Below are positions 59,570-64,000 of a stretch of DNA of 64,000 bases, piece by piece. This DNA comes from Flavobacterium chungbukense. GTDB taxonomy: Bacteria > Bacteroidota > Bacteroidia > Flavobacteriales > Flavobacteriaceae. The stretch is taken from positions 62,001 to 126,000 of the forward strand of contig NZ_JAJGZV010000005.1 of the NCBI RefSeq assembly GCF_020805785.1, in the 5' to 3' direction. The position numbers were made by a program, and so were the translations under genes. A model generated the notes under the pieces. The model had not been told where the DNA came from. It saw nothing but the letters and a program-made list of their open reading frames with translations, and made no database searches. Within the stretch, counting starts at the first letter, position 1, and each line of letters starts with the position of its first letter.

Positions 59570-60568
59570 TTATAATTTATGAGGTGTAAATGGATAGTCT
59601 TCTTGTGCGTATACTACATCGTATAATTGTTGTAAGTCTGGATATGGAGATTCTTCAGCGAATTTCTGACATTCCTCAACTAAGTCTTTAACTCTTTGGT
59701 CAATTACTTCAATTTCTTCTGCTGTAGCATATTTTTGATCCATAATTACATCAAGAACTTGTGTAATTGGGTCAATTTTTTTGTACTCTTCAACCTCTTC
59801 TTTAGAACGGTATAATTGAGCATCAGACATAGAGTGTCCTCTGTAACGGTACGTTTTCATTTCAAGGAAAGTTGGTCCGTCTCCGCGACGCGCTCTTTCG
59901 ATAGCTTCGTGCATTGCTTCTGCAACTTTTACAGGGTTCATTCCATCAACTGGTCCGCAAGGCATTTCGTAACCTAAACCTAATTTCCAGATGTCAGTGT
60001 GGTTTGCAGTTCTTTCTACAGAAGTTCCCATTGCATAGCCGTTGTTTTCAACGATAAATACAACTGGAAGTTTCCACAACATAGCCATGTTGAAAGCTTC
60101 GTGAAGAGAACCTTGTCTAGCAGCACCATCACCAAAGTAAGTCATAGTAACGCCACCAGTGTTAAAATATTTATCTGCGAAAGCTAAACCAGCTCCCACA
60201 GGAATTTGTCCACCTACGATTCCGTGTCCTCCGTAAAAACGGTGTTCTTTAGAGAAAATGTGCATAGAACCTCCCATACCTTTAGAAGTTCCTGTTGCTT
60301 TTCCTAAAAGTTCTGCCATTACATTTCTAGGATCAACTCCCATACCAATTGGCTGAACGTGGTTTCTGTAAGCAGTAATCATTTTATCTTTGGTCAAATC
60401 CATAGCGTGCAGTGCGCCAGCTAATACAGCTTCTTGACCATTATATAGGTGTAGAAAACCTCTAACTTTTTGTTGAATGTATAATGCTGCAAGTTTGTCT
60501 TCAAACTTTCTCCAAAGTAGCATGTCTTCATACCACTTTAAATATACCTCTTTTGTAACTTCTTTCAT
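59570..60568 (-). CDS. pdhA: pyruvate dehydrogenase E1 component, alpha subunit
   Basis: The 332-residue thiamine-diphosphate-dependent subunit decarboxylates pyruvate together with the E1-beta chain. It has the cofactor motif in TMTYFGDGAARQGSLHEAFNMAMLWKLPVVFIVENNGYAM and the phosphorylation-loop-like region TYRYRGHSMSDAQLYRS, in a length usual for Bacteroidota PdhA. The E2 gene follows 4 bp on. E1-beta, which in many bacteria lies between alpha and E2, is missing here. A possible promoter box lies at 60670. Confidence 0.95.
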   Translation of the reverse strand: MKEVTKEVYLKWYEDMLLWRKFEDKLAALYIQQKVRGFLHLYNGQEAVLAGALHAMDLTKDKMITAYRNHVQPIGMGVDPRNVMAELLGKATGTSKGMGGSMHIFSKEHRFYGGHGIVGGQIPVGAGLAFADKYFNTGGVTMTYFGDGAARQGSLHEAFNMAMLWKLPVVFIVENNGYAMGTSVERTANHTDIWKLGLGYEMPCGPVDGMNPVKVAEAMHEAIERARRGDGPTFLEMKTYRYRGHSMSDAQLYRSKEEVEEYKKIDPITQVLDVIMDQKYATAEEIEVIDQRVKDLVEECQKFAEESPYPDLQQLYDVVYAQEDYPFTPHKL

Positions 60569-60669
60569 CTGAATTCTTTCTTTTGCTAAAGTTGTTTGTG
60601 TTATCGATTATTGTGCCTGTAACGCAAAATAGTTTCCTCCCACAAATTTGCGCCCGAAAGGTCGGGATG

Positions 60670-60677
60670 CAAAAATA
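60670..60677 (-). promoter_or_regulatory. candidate -7 box of pdhA-pdhC
   Basis: Minus strand TATTTTTG; the transcript would begin near a CCCGACC/TTTCGGG hairpin (60652-60666), leaving about 95 bases before the pdhA ATG. No -33 TTG was found. Confidence 0.5.
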
Positions 60678-60727
60678 AGACATTACATTTAAGAACTAAA
60701 ATTTAATGACTACTTTTTGGCTTTTTT

Positions 60728-61210
60728 TTACAAGAACTTTTTATCGAACATCAAAGGGAGTAAATTTTTTAATGAAGAAGATTTATAAATCTCTCCAATT
60801 TCACCCATAAAATAGATTTCAATTGGTGTATCTTGTTTTATCTCGTACTCTGCAATCGATTGTCGACAAGATCCGCAAGGTGGAATCGGAGCGGCGGTTT
60901 GATTCGTGTCTGAAGCAGCGGTAATAGCCATTTTTAGAATTTTTGCCTCTGGATATGCGCTTCCAGCATAGAAAATTGCTGTTCGTTCTGCACAAAGTCC
61001 AGATGGATAAGCTGCATTTTCCTGATTAGAACCTAAAATAACTTTTCCGTTATCTAAAAGTAAAGCCGCACCAACTCTGAATTTTGAATAAGGAGCGTAC
61101 GCTTTTTTTCTAACTTCAACCGCTTGATTCATTAAGTCTTGAATTTCGGTTGAAAGTTCACTTAAGTTATCGTAAATCGTAAATGAAGTTGTTATGTTTA
61201 TTTCTTTCAT
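60728..61210 (-). CDS. cdd: cytidine deaminase
   Basis: The 160-residue zinc enzyme deaminates cytidine and deoxycytidine to the uridine forms in pyrimidine salvage. The motifs are GLCAERTAIFYAG (a zinc cysteine and the catalytic glutamate) and PPCGSCRQSIAEY (two further cysteines), the pattern of the small tetrameric type. The opening region YSKFRVGAALLLDNGKVI is usual. It lies between pdhA and porV on the same strand. Such a cdd-porV-porU neighbourhood is known in Flavobacterium, with no functional link apparent. Confidence 0.93.
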   Translation of the reverse strand: MKEINITTSFTIYDNLSELSTEIQDLMNQAVEVRKKAYAPYSKFRVGAALLLDNGKVILGSNQENAAYPSGLCAERTAIFYAGSAYPEAKILKMAITAASDTNQTAAPIPPCGSCRQSIAEYEIKQDTPIEIYFMGEIGEIYKSSSLKNLLPLMFDKKFL

Positions 61211-61229
61211 CTGTTTTTATGGGAAAAAA

Positions 61230-61262
61230 AATCCAAATTCCTGAAATGCCGGAATTTGGATT
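61230..61262 (-). terminator. terminator after porV
   Basis: AATCCAAATTCC and GGAATTTGGATT form the stem; on the minus strand the arm runs on into T residues. It lies 29 bp past the porV stop. Confidence 0.83.
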
Positions 61263-61290
61263 GATTTATTTTTATTTTAATGTAAACTCT

Positions 61291-62496
61291 TTAATAGTTA
61301 TCGTATTTGTCTCCAAAGTTAAACGTTAAAGAGAAACGAAGTGTGTTTTCTAAAGGATTTTTTATTTTCGAAGCTGAGAACAAATAGGATACATCTATTT
61401 TCATGATGTTGTATTTAAATCCTGCTCCCAATGAGAAAAACTGTTTTGCTCCTTTTTCTGGGCTTTCGTGGTAATAACCTAAACGCATTGCAAACGAGTC
61501 TTGGTACATATATTCGGCTCCGAGACTATAAGTTACCTCTTTCATTTCTTCTTTAAATCCGCCTGGCGCATCGCCAAATGACTTAAAGATTCCTTCAAAC
61601 CAACCAATATCATTGTATTTTTGGTAGCCATTATTGGTCGCTTGCGCTTGTGAAATGTCTTCAGGATCATCAAAGTCACCATCGCCATTTCCGTCAACTG
61701 GAGTTCCAATGCCTGGAGGCGTTGGTACTAAAAGTTTTGTAAGTTCGGCACTTACGGTAAGTTTGTTATATTCGTCAAAAATGAAATCAAATCCTCCACC
61801 AACTCTTAAGTTAGCCGGTAAGAAGTTAGAGCTAATGTCATCATTGTCGTAGCTAATTTTTGGGCCTAAATTTTGAAAGTTAACCCCGGCTCTCCATCTA
61901 CCATTAAAATCTTGATAAGCAATTTCTTCAGATTGGTAAAAAGCAGCAACATCGACTGCAAAAGATTTTGCAGCTCTTGCATCAACTTCTTCAGATGCTA
62001 CCTTTAAATTTGAATTGATAAAACGGGCTCCAACCGCCATCGAGAATTTTTCGCTCAATTTTAATGAGTAAGATCCGTCTAATGCGAATTCATTTGGACT
62101 AACTTCACGTACTGCTTCATTTGGATCTCCTGTATATCTTAATTCGATTCCTCCAAATCCGAAATAGCGAAAACTTGTGGCAAAAGCACTTTTTTCGTTG
62201 ATTTTGTTGTAATAAGTTAATTGGCCTAAAGAAATATCATTGGCAAGATCGGTCAGGTAAGGAGTGTAACTAATAGAAAGACCTTGTGCGTCTTCTGAAA
62301 AGGCATATTTTGCAGGATTCCACTGTTGCGAGAAAACGTCGGCAGAAGTTGCGACTCCTTGATCTGCTAAACCTGCTGCTCTAGCATCTGCTGCTACCAT
62401 TAAAAAGGGAACTCCAGTAACGATGGGTCTTGATTCTTGAGCTTTTGAGCTGCAAAAAATAAAAAAACAGATTAATAAAAGTGATATTTTTTTCAT
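61291..62496 (-). CDS. porV: type IX secretion system outer membrane protein PorV
   Basis: PorV (LptO) is a 14-stranded outer-membrane barrel of the FadL/OmpP1 type that carries secreted type IX substrates from the translocon to the sortase PorU. The 401-residue protein has a signal peptide (ISLLLICFFIFCSSKAQ) and the opening GVPFLMVAADARAAGLADQGVATSAD, then WNPAKYAF, all characteristic. The C-terminus LRFSLTFNFGDKYDNY ends in aromatic residues. The ATG at 62496 is preferred over a longer frame starting at 62526. Its promoter overlaps the end of porU. Confidence 0.93.
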   Translation of the reverse strand: MKKISLLLICFFIFCSSKAQESRPIVTGVPFLMVAADARAAGLADQGVATSADVFSQQWNPAKYAFSEDAQGLSISYTPYLTDLANDISLGQLTYYNKINEKSAFATSFRYFGFGGIELRYTGDPNEAVREVSPNEFALDGSYSLKLSEKFSMAVGARFINSNLKVASEEVDARAAKSFAVDVAAFYQSEEIAYQDFNGRWRAGVNFQNLGPKISYDNDDISSNFLPANLRVGGGFDFIFDEYNKLTVSAELTKLLVPTPPGIGTPVDGNGDGDFDDPEDISQAQATNNGYQKYNDIGWFEGIFKSFGDAPGGFKEEMKEVTYSLGAEYMYQDSFAMRLGYYHESPEKGAKQFFSLGAGFKYNIMKIDVSYLFSASKIKNPLENTLRFSLTFNFGDKYDNY

Positions 62497-62523
62497 TGGT
62501 GGGACTAATTGTTTTTGGTGGTG

Positions 62524-62552
62524 CAAATATATATAATATTATAGGATGACAA
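62524..62552 (-). promoter_or_regulatory. porV promoter overlapping the end of porU
   Basis: Minus strand TTG (62550-62552), 18 bp, TATATTTG (62524-62531). The -33 element lies in the last codons of porU. Transcription would start near 62518, about 21 bases before the porV ATG. Confidence 0.76.
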
Positions 62553-64000
62553 GCTTTTCGTATTTTTCTGCTTTTTTATTTGTTAAATTTGATTTTACAG
62601 TAAGTTTGTAAATGTATACTCCTTTTCCGATTCTGTCTCCAAAATCGTCTTTTCCATCCCATGTTATATCTCGCGATAAAAATCCTTCTGTTGTTATGGT
62701 TTGATTTTTTGTCCAAACTACTTTTCCTGTAATAGTCATTACCTGCACCTGTACATCTAAAGGTTCGTAAGGTCTATTGTGTGAAAACCAAAATTGAGTG
62801 TAAGTTGAAAAAGGATTTGGATAATTAAGAACGTGCGACAGTGTTAATGAGTCGTCTCCTACTACTGTAAACTGAATTTCGCTTGTGACAGGGTTATTAT
62901 AAACATCCCAAGCGGTAAAGCTTATAGTGTGTAATCCTGGAGTTAAATTTCTAAGCGGAAAACGTAAATTTCCGTTGGTGTAATCGTCTAATTTTGTCTG
63001 ATAATAATCATTCAAAATATAAGGATTGCTTACATCTCCATCTAAAATTGCTACAATATCATGCCCGATTCCACTTGCTGTATTGATCCCGTTTTCGTCT
63101 TCTAAGAAGGCTAAAAGAAAAGGAGATTCGTTGGTGATGCCTCCAGATACAAAAGTTTCGTCGTTCATATATAACTTAACTTTTGGGCTAATATTGTCCT
63201 GAGGTGCATTTTCGTTAATTCCGCCAATTTTAATGACGTTATTATAGCCAGTTTGATTTTCTAATGATTCATTTTTTTTAGAATAAAAACTGATTCTGCC
63301 GTTGTCGACAGGAATTCTAATATCTCTTGGCACGACAAAGCTAAATTCAAATTGTCCGTTGGTTATAGAAGCATTTCCTCTAAAAATAGTTTCTCCTAAA
63401 GTTTTAAACTGCATAACTGGACTGTTGCCGTCATTGTTTAAGGTAGAAGCTGTAATCATTTTATCAAAGATAGCTGTAGCTAATTCTCCGTTGTAATTAC
63501 TTAGAAGAACGTTGTTTTCATCTGTTATTTCTCCTGAAATTTTAATTTTTGAAAGTGATTTAAAATCTGGAATTGGCTGTGAAATCGCAATATCATTTAC
63601 TTTTGTTAAATTAATTTTTGGTTTAGGAATGGCAAGCATTAAAGCTGGATCTCCCAAATAGAAAATTACATTACTTGAAGAACTTGGATTTTCGTTTTTT
63701 GAAATTCGCAGTGTTTCAGCAATTGTATTGTATTGATTTGATCCGTAAGACAATAAGTTTTTGCTTAAACTGTCGTTGAAATTTTCTGCGTTAAACTGTC
63801 CGATGGATCGAATTGTGGTCAGCATAGAAATAGCACCTCCTTTTGGATTCCAAAAAGTATACTCACCGGCTGTTGGTCGTGTTGGGTCGTCAAAACGAGA
63901 AAATTCACAAGTTATCGTTATAAAAAGAGGATATTTATATTGATTATTTAAATTCTGGCCGTCTGATTTTTCCCAAATTCTCTCGCTTGCCAAGCCATCT
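62539..64000 (-). CDS. porU: type IX secretion system sortase PorU (3' part)
   Basis: The reading frame is open to the window edge, so only the C-terminal 486 residues are visible. The start of this part (RIWEKSDGQNLNNQYKYPLFITITCEFSRFDDP) is from the gingipain-like C25 peptidase domain, including the catalytic-cysteine region (ITCEFS). Then come immunoglobulin-like beta domains (VKLYMNDETFVSGGI, LRFPLRNLTPGLHTISFTAWDVYNNP) and a final FlgD-like domain (LNYPNPFSTYTQFWFSHNRP, WDGKDDFGDRIGKGVYIYKL). PorU removes the C-terminal signal of type IX substrates and links them to surface lipid. porV follows directly, the known flavobacterial arrangement (gldJ is expected upstream, outside the window). 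Confidence 0.92.
   Translation of the reverse strand, partial: DGLASERIWEKSDGQNLNNQYKYPLFITITCEFSRFDDPTRPTAGEYTFWNPKGGAISMLTTIRSIGQFNAENFNDSLSKNLLSYGSNQYNTIAETLRISKNENPSSSSNVIFYLGDPALMLAIPKPKINLTKVNDIAISQPIPDFKSLSKIKISGEITDENNVLLSNYNGELATAIFDKMITASTLNNDGNSPVMQFKTLGETIFRGNASITNGQFEFSFVVPRDIRIPVDNGRISFYSKKNESLENQTGYNNVIKIGGINENAPQDNISPKVKLYMNDETFVSGGITNESPFLLAFLEDENGINTASGIGHDIVAILDGDVSNPYILNDYYQTKLDDYTNGNLRFPLRNLTPGLHTISFTAWDVYNNPVTSEIQFTVVGDDSLTLSHVLNYPNPFSTYTQFWFSHNRPYEPLDVQVQVMTITGKVVWTKNQTITTEGFLSRDITWDGKDDFGDRIGKGVYIYKLTVKSNLTNKKAEKYEKLVIL

Noticed and set aside
1..64000. CRISPR array
   Set aside because: The repeats are palindromic or degenerate, irregularly spaced and without uniform spacers; no cas gene is present.
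1..64000. tRNA or rRNA genes
   Set aside because: No cloverleaf-type sequence with TTCGA and acceptor pairing, and no conserved rRNA segment, was recognised. A tRNAscan-SE run would settle it.

Overview
The window reads as chromosomal DNA of a Flavobacterium-like member of the Bacteroidota. It is AT-rich, has almost no Shine-Dalgarno sites, shows repeated TANNTTTG promoter boxes (the Bacteroidota -7 element), and carries gliding-motility (gldA, gldD, gldE) and type IX secretion (porU, porV) genes. No tRNA, rRNA, CRISPR array, prophage or complete insertion sequence was seen.

Layout. 1-5600: sulfate assimilation and siroheme block (3' end of cysN, a siroheme sulfite reductase with a HEPN-like tail, cobA, a Met8/CysG-N protein, a TrxR-like ferredoxin-NADP reductase). 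5600-12400: methionine block, opened by a consensus promoter and a SAM-I riboswitch, with methionine synthase split into two genes and then metF; a small lipoprotein gene, a four-helix-bundle gene and many dispersed repeats are lodged between them. 12600-16250: methyltransferase, dicarboxylate/amino-acid symporter and PLP decarboxylase. 16340-21230: TonB-type receptor, gldA and two tandem outer-membrane beta-barrel genes sharing an 18-bp upstream motif. 21750-28290: dgt, a DUF3078 protein, dxs, two tandem membrane proteins that join a four-cysteine cytoplasmic domain to a TonB-like end, and tadA. 28480-36620: alpha-2-macroglobulin plus penicillin-binding protein 1C. 36860-42650: RNase E/G, a 30-residue basic ribosomal-type protein absent from ordinary ORF lists, HU, mutY, ssb, gldE, gldD. 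42700-48600: a metal-binding lipoprotein, an EamA exporter, an M16 protease pair, rplU-rpmA. 48930-57810: AsmA-like protein, MiaE-type hydroxylase, glycosyltransferase, AraC regulator, AhpD-like protein, M1 aminopeptidase. 57900-64000: PDH E2 and E1-alpha, cdd, porV and the 3' part of porU.

How they work together. Sulfate activation, sulfite reduction, siroheme synthesis and methionine synthesis form one sulfur-to-methionine route, with SAM feedback at the riboswitch. Envelope functions dominate the rest: secretion, gliding, periplasmic defence (A2M/PBP1C), proteases and outer-membrane barrels.

The least explained material is intergenic. At least eight families of palindromic or tandem-like repeats fill the gaps, including a roughly 80-145 bp structured element present in four copies, a perfect 48-bp palindrome, and leader sequences built from repeats that stop a few bases before start codons. 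I did not find a clearly new multi-gene system. The strongest candidates for undescribed biology are the four-copy structured element, the tandem cysteine-motif/TonB proteins and the HEPN-tailed sulfite reductase.
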